The position numbers were made by a program, and so were the translations under genes. A DNA stretch of 64,000 nucleotides, from contig JAPWFG010000015.1 of assembly GCA_028015205.1 (NCBI GenBank), forward strand, positions 5,084,001 to 5,148,000. Reading direction: 5' to 3'. Shown one piece after another: positions 1 to 11,785 of this stretch. Within the stretch, counting starts at the first letter, position 1, and each line of letters starts with the position of its first letter. The notes under the pieces are model-generated. The model saw only the letters and a list, made by a program, of their open reading frames with translations, was not told the origin of the DNA and did not search any database. Origin of the DNA: Mytilisepta virgata (taxonomy: Eukaryota > Mollusca > Bivalvia > Mytilida > Mytilidae).

Positions 1-265
1 TTCAAATGATTCTGAGAAGTTTTAAAGGTTATATGATTTTAAAAAATGTATAATTGCTAAGTAAAATTCCAAAAATAATACTTAGACACTTTCAGGAAAT
101 TGACCAAAGTTGGAATCACATATTTGTGACTTCTGGATGATCCCAATATTTGTTGCTACTGATGTGATGCAGAAAATAGATGTTGTTTTGTCAAAAATAA
201 AAAAATAAAAGAAAAATAATGGTCTTTGAGACTTCCAGGAAACTTTCCAAAGCTGGAACTGCATT

Positions 266-722
266 GAACAATCTATATTGGTGTTGACATTACCGAGTTA
301 ACTTTCAGTTCAGCATTCCAAAAAACATGAGAGGTGTTGTATGGCAAAAGAATAATATATCCTAAGGCTACCTGTGTAGCCTGGCCCTCAGGGGCGCTAT
401 TAAGATTCCAAAACATTTGACACAATCTACATTGGCAGGACAATTGCTAGCTATCTTTCAGTTTCATATTCCAAATAACGTAAGAGGGGTCGTGCAACAA
501 CGGAATAATGTACCCTTAGGCCATCCGTGTAGCTCGGCTCCCAGGCGGCTATTCAAATTCCGAAACCTTTGGCACAATCTACATTGACATTGCAATTACT
601 GGGCCAGCTGTCAGCTTTATACTCCAAACAACCTGAAAGAAGTTGCGTGACAATGGAGTATTGTACCCTTAGGCTCCCTTTATAGCCCGGCCTCCAGGGG
701 GCTTTTCAAATTCCGAAACAGA
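266..722. repeat. ~152-bp tandem repeat, three diverged copies
   Basis: Three head-to-tail diverged units begin near 268, 422 and 574. Each starts with a version of ACAATCTACATTG and contains the shared words TTCAGTTT, GTACCCTTAGGC, TGTAGC and AAATTCCGAAAC. The array ends directly against a Penelope-like reverse transcriptase fragment. Bases 1-265 look like a further degenerate copy but cannot be aligned with confidence. No coding function is seen. Confidence 0.6.
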
Positions 723-742
723 CTCCACACACACCGCAATCA

Positions 743-1260
743 ATGAACCAAGTTTTATCTTTCTGCGTCCAGTGGTTACTAAGATTATCCTGCGCATTAC
801 TAACGTACGCCGAACAGAAAAAAAAACGTGTAAGTACCATGGTCCTTAAACACGACGACAAAAATTTCAACATCAAGTTTCCACATAAAGTATTTTGCTA
901 TGTAATGCTTTTAATTGTTTACCTCTTTTTAATCTTTTTTTTTCTGTACTCATATGAAGTGGACTTCATTCAAGGGCTTCTACGTGAAAACAAAAAGAAA
1001 ATAGCCCACTCCTTTAATTTCACATTTCGTTATATAGATGACGTGTTGTCGTTAAATAACGATCAATTCTAAGACTTTCTACATCTCATCTAGCCCAGTA
1101 AACTTGAAATTAAGGACACTACCGATACATCAAAGTCCGCTTCATATATTTGGATTTTGTTTCTCGAATTAGACAATGGGGGAATCTGAAGACAAAACTT
1201 TATGACAAACGTGATGACTTCGACTTTCCTATTGTTAACTTTCCCTTGTTTTTTTCTAAA
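743..1260 (+). pseudogene. Penelope-like reverse transcriptase fragment (decayed)
   Basis: The open frame at 743-1072 ends in the RT active-site block SFNFTFRYIDDVLSLNN, where YIDD is the catalytic YxDD motif, preceded by SYEVDFIQGLLRENKKK. After a stop, the following 190 bases still encode recognisable continuations (KLEIKDTTDTSKSASY and, in another frame, YDKRDDFDFPIVNFP), so the copy carries stops and frameshifts. The motif series is that of reverse transcriptases abundant in bivalve genomes. I assign it to Penelope-like elements because another copy in this window (55.3-56.6 kb) carries a GIY-YIG endonuclease. It is inactive as it stands. Confidence 0.7.
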
Positions 1261-1509
1261 ATAAACCTAAGATAAATGCACATATGAAATCTTGATACAA
1301 ATAAGATAATGGTGCTCTATATAAGGCTGCAATCAAGTGTATATCTGCATATCAATTTCACCATGTGCTACATATATACCTTTGTTTTTACCTTTAAGTG
1401 AAATATGTTAGAAATGTTTGAAGCTGGAAAAAATGATACTAACACAATATGGGTAAATTAACACTTATTATGTTTCAATCTCAAAGTGAAAACGGGTATT
1501 GTCCGTCCC

Positions 1510-1930
1510 ACTTTTTATTGTATATTATTATATGATTTTTTTATGAAAAGGTGTATATCATCAGTACAGAAAGCTAGGTCTGATGTAGTTGTTATGTGCC
1601 AGCGACGAGAATAGAATGTAGGTGTATCATTGACAAAAATAAGATGGTGTTTGTCTTGCCAATCTTCTATGTTTTCGCCTCTTTTATCTATTGTTTTGTA
1701 TCCCCAACTATGGGACTGGCTGTTGAAATCTACTACCACGATAAATTTACTGTCTGATATCTGTATGTTATCTAGTGAGAGTCTTATCATTAGGACAGTA
1801 GAATTTGACAATGTTATAAGAGTTTTGCCCGATGGTGACTTTGATTTCTAGATATTCTGCTTTCTCCATACATTTTTTAATCTCCCTGGAATTTGTTGTT
1901 TCTAACTAGGGTCATAACACCTCCTTTCTT
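1510..1930 (-). pseudogene. LINE-type endonuclease (EEP domain) fragment
   Basis: On the minus strand the frame at 1515-1811 reads IVVVDFNSQSHSWGY, KRGENIEDWQDKHHLIFVND, PTFYSRRWHITTTSDLAFC. These are the DFN-S and late blocks of the endonuclease/exonuclease/phosphatase domain of non-LTR retrotransposons. Just upstream, in another frame, EYLEIKVTIGQNSYNIVKFY and CPNDKT continue the same domain, so there is at least one frameshift. No reverse transcriptase follows, so this is a truncated copy. The LINE clade cannot be settled from this piece. Confidence 0.7.
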
Positions 1931-2585
1931 TCTTCATTTTCTAGAATAGTTGGTTTTGGGGAGAAAATTTTTCCTTCGATTAAGTTTTTTTCTGAAATTT
2001 ATACCTCTGTACAGTGTTCTTGACAAAACATACGCCTTTGAAAAAATGTAGCGAGTGTTTTAATTATTAGCACGGATTTAAAGAGCCAGGTAATTTGCTA
2101 TCTTCATTCGGCAAGGTTAAAAAAGAATTAAACTTATACATGTTAAATGGGTTTTCTATTGATTGGAAAATAAGAATCTAGGATAATAGGATGTTTCTTG
2201 TGGATAAAAAGGAGCATCTTGGAAACAATTGTTCTTGAAAAGAGTAATGGTGAGTTGTAGATTACAGTTTCCCTAAAAAATTTGGAGGATGAACGAATTT
2301 CAAGCTGACTAATAAATTTCACAGCTGATAACAAATGCAGCTTTTGTTTAACTTTATATGATTCACTCTCTACGAAATGGAGTGTGTTGTGTAAACAAAA
2401 AATTAATATAAATCAAGGAAAAAATAATATAGATACAGCTTGTTTCAATTGGGGAAGTATTTCTCTTTTTTTTGTATTATTCGAAGGAAATTACAATAAT
2501 ATCATAAAAAGTAATTTCCGTTTAGAAATATATTTAGAACACTTATTACAAATTCATAAATATTGACCATCATTAATATAGCAGA

Positions 2586-5500
2586 ATGTCTGAATTTCAG
2601 ATAATATTGTTTTTATATCTTGGTAAGCTGTTTTATACAATATAGGACGAAACATAACCTTTCATGGTTATCTTGTTTAAGGAATTACCAATTTCATTTG
2701 TGTTCCTTTAATTTTAGGAAGTGTTCAACCTATGAAAATTTCGCTGAATGCCCCTAGATATGTGAAGAGAGGCGAAAGTATAACATTTAACTGTACGTCT
2801 GAAAGTGTGCCTTTAGGACAATCTGCTGAATTTTTACGAAATGGAAAAACGTATGCAAGTTTGCGACACCATAAGGATGGATGTTTTTCAACAGGCATAC
2901 AGTTAAATTGCTCGATGGGGGAATGTAAATGTGGTATGGACGGAAAATCTTTTGTTTTGAAACTAAGGAACGTTCACTCTACGGAATCTAATGTAATAGA
3001 AATGTCCTGTGTTATGAAATTTTTATCCGGTCGTGAAATTTCAAGTTCGATGACCGAAATTCTAGGTAAGTATGGAACCGTATTTACTAGTACAATAATA
3101 GTAAACCTTTCGCGTAGCATATAACTATGTAACACACATGATTCAAACCTTGATCTTTGAAATAAAAAGTATCGTAGACATCGTAGACAATGCGACTGAT
3201 AACTTAAAATATTGCATTCCATTTGCTGAGTTTAACACACATACACTTATTCAACGCAAACAAAAAAAAATGAGTAGAGATGGCTAGATTGCTAGGTTGT
3301 AATGGGATGCTCATTGGATTAAAACTGTCATGTGATTCAAAAATAAATTGAATGTTTTAAAAAAAAATGAACATCGCGGGGAAACAACCCTATTTTTTTA
3401 CGTCCAAGCATCCCAATTTCCCCGCAAGTTAGACAACTGCGAATTCGCCTCCATTAAAAGTTATGAGAGTCGATTTAATATTTCGTGATCTTGTGGTAAA
3501 AATAATAAAACAATTACGGCAAGCCCTCGGGGGAAACGACCTCTCTCGGGTATCCAAATCTGAATGTCTACCTCAAAGAGGGCCGTAATTGCATAATGTA
3601 CAAACACAGGTAACTATACCAGAAACATATACTCTTAACGTCATCAACTGAATATCATACTGGTAGAGCCATTCTTTTACATGTTGCAGGAAAATGAATA
3701 TTATTTTTTACCAATTTCAATGCAATTTATGTTATACAGTATGGAACATTTATATTATAACCCTCAAGTTGACATTTGAAACAGTGATTATGAGCGTTCT
3801 ATGTTAAGTTGGCCCAGAGATTAAGACTGTTTCTTTTGGTCATAATCTGTGCATAAAGTTAATTTGGGGACAGAGATGTTCATAATGACAGTTCCTAGGA
3901 CCACAAGTAGGACCGCGTCTGGTGTGGCCCTTAGGACAGAGCATGCGTACTGAATTTGTTCTGGCGACCGTTTTCGTCTTAATGACGCATCCGTAGTATA
4001 TCAAATGTTCCTGCATTCTTGAACGGGTCATCAGAACTGCGCATGTAGTTTACATTTTTTAAATCAAAACAAATAATGTCCTTCCAAAACGCTCAGCTGA
4101 TGTTGTTAAAATGGTTAATGTTAAATAATGTACGCAACTATCAAGGTATATCTCACAAAATTATCCGTATTTTATACTACAGAAATATCAAAGTCCGCTT
4201 CATATTTGGATGTGTTTCTTCACATAGACAATGAAGGACATTTGAAGACAACACTTTATGACAAACGTGATGACTTCAATTTTCCTATTGTTAACTTCCC
4301 CTTCTTGAGTAGCAATATACCAGCATCGCCAGCATATGGCGTCTACATTTCTCAGCCTGTCCGATATCCAAGGGCATGCGAGAGTTACCATGACTTTCGA
4401 CAAAGAGGATTACTGCTTTCACAAAAGCTTCTTAAGCAGGGTTTTATCAGGGATAAGTTGATGTCATCACTTAGGAAATTTAAGGGTCATCATCACGAAT
4501 TGATTGACCGTTACAGTGTTCCAATATCTAAGATGATGTTGGACCTGTTCGCACTGTCGTATCATTTCATGTATCTCCACCGATTTGTGACTACCACTGG
4601 ATTGACTTTGTTGAACTTCACGACGGGTGCCGTAAACGGAGCAGGGACTTTTTACCCTTCCAGAGCACCTGAGTTCACTCCTGCTTTCTATAGGAGTTCG
4701 TGTTGTTCATTGTTTTTTAGTTGTCAGTGTTTATGTGGTTGTGGTTGTTAATTTGTCTTCCGGGTTTTTTTTTTTTTTTTTTTGTCTAATGGATTACATT
4801 TTTTGGATTGTTCATTAGGTATATTTGTCCTCTTTAGTATTAATATTGTTTAAACAACTTTTTCCTTTCAACTGTAATCTTTATTTTTTCTTTTCTTTTA
4901 TTTGTTTATTCAACTTGGGGAATACAAATTTTAAAAAATATATTTATTGATTTGTTTTTTTTTTCTATTATTTTAATTGTGTTTCTTTTTTTTTTTTTTT
5001 TGTATTGTAAGTACTAGGTTCGGTCTTCTTTAGATTTTTTGTCCATATCAGATTGTGTGATACAAGACTTTTTATACTGCTAGTATTTGTTGAAAATGAA
5101 GATACAATTTTCAAACCTGACATAGGCTTATTTTATACTTTTATGAAGTCCTGACATGAATTTAATTCATACATTTGTTACGGTATCATAAAAAAACTTC
5201 CCTGAGGTTTACTGTTATACTTTATAGATGAAACAAAAATTCAATCTCATAGTGACGACACAAAACAATTCACTTTTTAACCAATTTTACGTTCATACTT
5301 AATAAAATTTAGCCCTATCAGAATGTGTAATATAGGACAAAAGTGATTTTTGTTATAACAGAAGTGTTTTTAAAGTGAAAATACAAGTTGTAAACCTGAA
5401 ATGTACTTTATACTTTTAGACCTTTACATTAATTTAGTTATAAATTTGATGCAGTATCTAAGAAATCTTCTCTGCCGCTTACCGTTATATTTCTTAGATC

Positions 5501-8500
5501 ACAAAAAATTCAATTTGACGAGAACAATACAAACAAATTAGACAAAAGGGAAAAAAGAAAAGTGATCAAGGAGAATTGTTTATTGCAGTTTGTGGGAGAA
5601 GTAAGAATTTAAAAAATTAATATTTTTATAGCCTCATAAACGCTCATATTTTTTTTTAAATATTTTTAGATATAATGGGCCCATATATTTCAACAAGTGG
5701 TGCATTTTCCTTTACTATTGGAAACACTGTTGAATTTAAATGCTGCCTTAAAAGTCAGTTATATAATTTTGTTATCGAATGGCAGTGTTCAGTTGAAAAG
5801 ATAAACCCACAGAGCTACAAAACAGATGGTGTATATGTGTCGTCTTTTGCTACCATTCTTAAAGATGATCACCAGGGAAAAACATGTACATGTATCGCTA
5901 AGTGGAAAACATTTTCATCGTCAAAATCCATTAATATTAATATAATTTGTAAGTATTTAAAACATGAAACACACACACACAAATCTATTAGATATAGAAA
6001 CATATTCTTTTATCCTTCTGCTCTAAATCCATATCAACTTGCTAAGTTCTAATAGTATCTATTATTGTAATGTGTAAGACAATAAATGCTGCATCAAACC
6101 TTTTATCTGGATCGGTGTCATCCTGATTCTCCCTTTTTTAATCCCTTATGTAAATATACTAATTAGGAAATGTTGTGATAATACTTATAGTTCTTTTCTA
6201 ATAAAGATTATCTGTTACTTAGCTTTAATACTAGATAATTATAGTGCTTCAAGTCTTTAATGTCTTTAAATTAAATGAAAAGTTTGCTATTTTAGAGATG
6301 GGTTTCAGCTTTTTGAACTTCATAATTAGAGATGGGTTTTGGTTTATTGCATCGTATTTGAAATTATAAATTTTAGATTCAAAATGTATTTGAAAAGGGT
6401 GATGAAATTATAAATATGCATTATAGATTCAAAAGTCATTTGAAAAGGGTGATAAATAACTTGTTAAAATAAATCATTCACTTAAAATTCTCATTATTAA
6501 CAAACTGTATTTGACTTCTGCATCTAATGTAATTATAGAACTAATTTATGGCACATAATCTCATTTATATTTGTTACTTTCATGGACTTATTATAACAAA
6601 TGGAATTGCCTCTCAAAAATTGGAATATGAATATTAATGTTGATATGATAAATATTGCAGATCCCTTTTGTCTTCTACTGTTCAGTTTGGTCCTCTCTGT
6701 ATAAGACTTAAGTTTTAACGCAAATAATATAGCTCTGAATCTGTGAATCTTAATAATTAATTAAGGGAAGTAAGTGTCTTTGTGCGTACAACATTGTTTT
6801 TGCTTGCTAAAGTAGAAATGTACTGAATTTGAATTCTTCTCACTCTTATCCAACAATATCAATGGGAACTTCTTAAGTAATCATTGTTTGATACTTTCAG
6901 TAATTTTTATGACTGACTCCGAAAGAACTTTCATAATTTAAAAAATTATTATCAACTAAAACAAACATCAATGACAAAACTTCACAAAACACCAAATTTG
7001 TTGAAGAAGACAAAATTATCGTATATGTATTTACCAGACATGAAATATAGTCTATAGCTGACTCTTCTAACATACCGGTATTACAAATAGAACAGACTAT
7101 AGCATTGATTGGTCAGTGATTCCTTTGAAGTTTTTGTTTATTAACTATTTGTTAATTAGGGTGATTAAACGTTGGAGAATCAGACTTAAACCACCTGGAT
7201 CATTGCGATCGATCACCGATTTTTAAGCTATTCGTGGACGTCCACCTGCACAAACACAAATATATTTCATACGACATAACGAATTTTTAAAATTTTTCAT
7301 TTTTGATGTTGACATTTTGTGATTAATTGAATGTTTTTGTGGCTTTAACTTATGTTAGGAAAAATGCGTTTAGACATAAACACAAAATCAAAAGATTAGT
7401 ATATAACTAAACATGCGATCACTATAAATATAATTGGAGGTCGGTATAATGATGTATTCATAGAATCATGCAAAAATAGATAACAATACGTAGAATACCC
7501 AGGGACTAATCATATGATAGACTTATGTCTACCATGACTAATGCTTTCTTTTCCAAGATCCCCCATCTATTAGACTACAAAATTCAACAAATTGCAATGA
7601 TTCCATGCCAGTACAACTTAATTGTCACTTAGAAGGAGAACTTAATATATACGGCTTCATGCAATGGCGGCAAGCTATTAACGGAGTTCATGTAAGAGAA
7701 TTATATGGAGATGACAATGGCAGTCGTTCAACATTGACTTTTCCCTGTTCTTATCAAAATGCAGGAACTTATACTTGCAATGGATGGAATGAATATGAAA
7801 ATAAATCTTACACGGCCAGCAAAACTATTGAAGTTATTGTTCAGAGTAAGTACGTTTTGAAAGAGCCAACGATGCAATCTGTTCGGTATATATTATTACG
7901 GCCTTTATATGTCAAACTCATAAATTAAACATATTCCAAGCAGAACAAAAGTGTGTCAAATTAACAGCCAGATTCAATTCAAACAGTGTGCAGCTGATAC
8001 TATTTATCACCTCATTGAAACAAATCATCGAATTAGCAGAGTTTTTATGTTATTCATGATCTCATGACAATATTTTAAAGATTATATTAATATATATTTA
8101 CAAAGTGGTTAGACATAGCCATAAACATTTTTTTCTATATACACTCATAGATAAGATATATATTCCCTTAATGTCAGATCCTCGCTAAAAAATAATATTG
8201 ATTAACATTACATTATATAGCTATTATGTGATGTACCGATGATGTTAAATGGTTTTACAGAGCTGTCTGTGGCAATAAGGGTAGCAAACGCGCTTTTAAA
8301 AGTCAACATAATATTTTTTGCGTATTGCAAATAAAGTTGCATTTTTTTATAGCCTATTACTTTTTGTGTAAATGTTCTGGATTTTGAAGTACATGTTTCG
8401 ATATATTGGTTTTTATTCTAGGACCACCGATTATACTTGGAAATTTTACATACATAGGTACCATGACAATGTTTACTGTTCACTATCTTCCATTATCTAA

Positions 8501-10525
8501 TGAATATTCTACTTCATGGTATAAGAACAACCAACTGATAACACCTCTGATGACTTACAGAGTAACTGATGCGACTGCAAATATAACGTTTCCGGTTTAC
8601 GGGAAACTAGTGGAAGTTATGGGCCTCGTTTCTAATTTAAGCATTGGATATAATTCACCAGGAAAGTATACCGTTGTAATACGAAATAGATTTGGGACAA
8701 TCAAACATGATTTTAGTGTTAAAAATGGTATGCTATTTGATAAACTGTGAGGTTAATATTCATTAAATAAAGACCAAAAATAATCAACGCACGAGGAACA
8801 AGAACAGTGATTAATTAAAAAAAATCATGACTAATCTATTCTCTTCCGCACAACTGTCATACCTAGTGATACAAAAAGCAAAATAAGATATAAATCATAA
8901 GACAGATATATTCGTTGCCTTATCAATATTTGGGTACTAATAGTATTTCCATTTCCTAAGCAGTCATGCACAGATCCCTAAGATAATGCCAGGGTTTAAA
9001 TAATTCAGAAAACTTTTTTTTTTAATTTTATAAAAATATTTATAAATTGACACGTGGAATAAAATTAAAATCATAGTTTATATTTGAAGAGTTAACAGTT
9101 GATGCTGTTAATTAATATAAACTCTAGGTAGCATTCAAATAAAAGTGTAAACGGTCTATGGCATTAAATACCTAATGTTTTTATTTTTCAGGTGAATACG
9201 AGTTTAAATTACATAGTATATTATTGATTCTTACTGGTATAACACTACTAATTGTGATTTTTGTTCTGGTAGCTGTGGTAAAGAAGTCCCGCAACGGTAT
9301 GTGTATACTAGTATATAAATACTCGCAACTGCATGGGATAGGTTGGTGCTATTGTTTCTAATAATATATGACTTTTCAACCACCATCATTATGTCCATTT
9401 TACTCACTTCCAGTACACATATTAACATCATTTTATTTATAAAGGATATAAATTATATTCCGATTTGACGGAAATAAAAATAAAAGAATTATCGATGTTT
9501 CGAAGTATAAAATGTTTCGTTTGATCATATAAAATTTAATATTTCCTGTGTTTAAAATAGATCCAATGTTTTTTTAGATGTCACACTTAGCATAGTATCA
9601 AATGACTCACAACGCTCTAGAGCAATGTATGTATGCCTAAACTTTATGTATTTATTGTGTATGAATATTTCTGTTCACATCACTTTTGGAAACATTTTAT
9701 TGATTTCTCGATGCAATATATATGTTTATTCTGAAAATGGTACAACAAAAACAATATCCATTTGAAACAGATTCAAATCCAATATGATATAAAAGTTAAA
9801 ACCGAAACCACCGAAAGAGGTAAAGCCAGAAGTATTTCAGTATCATTCAGATCGAAATGGTAATACACACTCAGGTTTGATCTTAAACGACCATTCTGGT
9901 CTTGTGTATTCTTATTTAGTCTTGTTTTCTGAAAGTAAGGATAACAAGATCAAATAAAGATATCTTACCTTGTAGTCAACCAAGATCTGTCAAGACAGGT
10001 TTAGATCGGTTACGCACAGATATTGCTAAACATTGAATAATTCAGTCTTAATTTTTATGATCTTGAGTGAATGCAAAGTATTATATCGTGTTTTGGTCTT
10101 GATTTTGTTTGAAATCTCAGAAATACTAAAAATCAAGAGTCAAGAATAAACAAGACTGAGATGGCTGTTTAATATCAAACTGGTGTTATTAGTGACATGT
10201 AGCTGTATTTCTGGCCAGTGTTAAAATAATAGCAACTGAACTGTAATATTGAAATAATGCTTGATGTTATTAGAGAAACTTGATGGAAACCTATTTGTAA
10301 TTGCTATTGGCATGATCCATTTGTATTATATTTAGATATTATGCTGCACCACCAGTTGATCCAAACACTCATCTATATGATACTACAGACCCCGACTATT
10401 CCGACGTTATCCCATACCAGTCTTCACGGATATACATTGAGATAACTGATAATAAAACTTCCGAGGAGGACTCTCAAAGTCAGCGATCATCAGAAAGTAC
10501 TCCTCAATATATGGAAGTTATCTGA
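2586..10525 (+). CDS. Four-Ig-domain transmembrane receptor with ITAM-like tail
   Basis: Predicted 8-exon, 533-aa type I membrane protein. Exons: 2586-2622, 2718-3065, 5670-5948, 7558-7845, 8422-8727, 9192-9296, 9578-9626, 10336-10525. All junctions are GT..AG and the sum (1602 nt) is in frame. Exon 1 encodes a signal peptide (MSEFQIILFLYLG). Exons 2-5 each encode one Ig-like domain as a symmetric phase 1-1 exon: D1 residues 13-128 (FNC..MSC), D2 129-221 (EFKC..W..TCTC), D3 222-317 (LNC..MQW..AGTYTC), D4 318-419, which keeps the fold pattern (TSWYKNN..SPGKYTVVIRN) but lacks the cysteine pair. Exon 6 has a TM helix (about 428-449, SILLILTGITLLIVIFVLVA) followed by KKSR. The tail has YSDV (Y492), YIEI (Y504) and YMEV (Y529); the first two are 8 residues apart, as in an ITAM. 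Extracellular ligand binding with SH2-dependent signalling is inferred; no orthologue is recognised. Confidence 0.85.
3511..3591. repeat. Short inverted repeat in intron 2 of the Ig receptor
   Basis: CAATTACGGC at 3511-3520 is matched by its reverse complement GCCGTAATTG at 3582-3591. The flanks inside the arms (CCCTCGGGGG and CAAAGAGG) are less well matched. It could be the remains of a small fold-back element. No function is evident. Confidence 0.4.
4150..4850 (+). pseudogene. Penelope-like element fragment: RT C-terminus joined to 3' end
   Basis: The frame at 4128-4751 encodes the RT thumb side: SKSASYLDVFLHIDNEGHLK, LYDKRDDFNFPIVNFPF, SNIPASPAYGVYISQPVRY, then KLMSSLRKFKGHHHELIDRY. It then passes into a segment (MYLHRFVTTTGLTLLNFTTG..FYRSSCCSLF) and a tail (TTTGTCTAATGGATTAC..TATATTTGTCC) shared with the 3' ends of the minus-strand copies at 46.4 and 55.3 kb. 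The GIY-YIG region present at 55.6-56.6 kb is missing, so this copy is internally deleted. It lies inside intron 2 of the Ig receptor, in the same orientation. The start of the RT part overlaps in content with the fragment at 743-1260, so these are separate copies. Confidence 0.75.
9866..10190. repeat. Fold-back (MITE-like) element in Ig receptor intron 7
   Basis: About 50 bases at the left (CAGGTTTGATCTTAAACGAC, then TCTGGTCTTGTGTATTC) recur as an imperfect reverse complement at the right (GAATAAACAAGACTGAGATG, then GTTTAATATCAAACTGG). The spacer between the arms is about 220 bases with no coding potential. A palindromic non-coding unit of this size fits a MITE. A target-site duplication was not resolved. 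Confidence 0.5.
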
Positions 10526-10846
10526 AATAGTATTTGGATAGATATTCATGCCATGGGGATAGTTCGGCCATATTTTAATATAGTTGTGTATTATGCAATT
10601 ACTACAGTACTGCTGAATTAAAGCATCACCCCAAGTTAACTTCAAGTCAACTTTATCTCTGGTTCTGCTCTAGGACCAAACAACCAGAGATTAGGACAGC
10701 TAGTATCAGCCCTGTGACTGGTCAACCAGAGATTTGAATAAGATTAGAGACAGGTTCAAATCTGTGGTCTGACCAGTCCAGTCATAATCTCTGTTTTATT
10801 GATTTTATGTCTCTTTCGTATACTTATCACCCAATACGTGTATATC

Positions 10847-10852
10847 AATAAA
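10847..10852 (+). terminator. Candidate poly(A) signal of the Ig receptor gene
   Basis: Canonical AATAAA 322 bases after the receptor stop codon, followed by an AT-rich stretch. It is the best placed signal on this strand. Cleavage was not verified. Confidence 0.45.
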
Positions 10853-11083
10853 AGATATGCAGGTATTAAACATGCATTTATATCACTTACTACGTATTTT
10901 TGTCAACCGTTTATCAACAATTAATATCGATCTGATTTTAATTTTGTCTCTACATTAAACAACCATAGATTATACTTATGCAAAGTTTTCATATTTTAGA
11001 ATACTTGTTTTTATTCTAAAAATCATTTGTTGTATTTTTAACATACACGTCAAATTTATCTAACAATGTCTCCCTTAAACGAT

Positions 11084-11785
11084 CTAAAGTGGGTCCATTT
11101 CTTGTGCGCCTCTTGCAGAAGTTTCTTCCTCACCTGCCAAATACAAGATAAACGATAGACACACATTTAATCCATATAATCCATATATTTAACTGAATGT
11201 CGTCAAACAACCAGATGTAAGGAAATATATATAAAAAATATAATAGAAAGCTTGATAAACTTTGTAGTAGAACTGTCATAAACATTGATAAGGCAGAATT
11301 GGCATAAATTGTTATGGGGTAGAACCGGTCTAGATCAGCACTCTCCAAAAAAGCGTCTAGATCAGAACTGTCAAGAATCTTCATTGTTCAGGACACACCC
11401 TGTCCTAAATGGTTCTCTCAGGATGACAGTTAAAGAAGTTTTAAAAACAATTCTGCTGACAGATTTTGACAGCTCTATAGAACGTTTGAAACTGGACCCA
11501 GTTGTACATCTTTGCTTTATTCCTCGATGGTGAGAATACCATGTGAGAATACCAGTATTTCATATCCCTTTATGTTTTGTAATAAAAGAAATTAATATTC
11601 AAAATCAATACCGACAAAAAAATCAAAGGAACCGATAATAAATTGAATATGCCCAGATTTAAATCAAACATACGCTTGTACTTTACCTTTACATTTCTGA
11701 TGGTGGTGGATACCTATTGCAAGTGGTATCGCCAACAATACTAATAGCAGTCCGATGAAAGCAATAACTCGTAAGCATCTATAAA
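11084..11785 (-). CDS. Orphan TM and cytoplasmic-tail exons of a membrane protein (partial)
   Basis: Two minus-strand exons fit together. Exon 11687-11785 follows a good acceptor (TTTCACTTTCAG) and encodes a TM helix (CLRVIAFIGLLLVLLAIPLA, then IGIHHHQKCK), ending in phase 1 at GTAAAG. Exon 11084-11133 follows TTTGGCAG, enters in phase 1 and encodes GEEETSARGAQEMDPL followed by a stop. The phase-1 boundaries around the TM exon resemble the neighbouring Ig receptor. I found no convincing extracellular-domain exon upstream (11.8-14.9 kb), so the rest of the gene is missing, diverged or outside what I can recognise. Function unknown. Confidence 0.4.
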
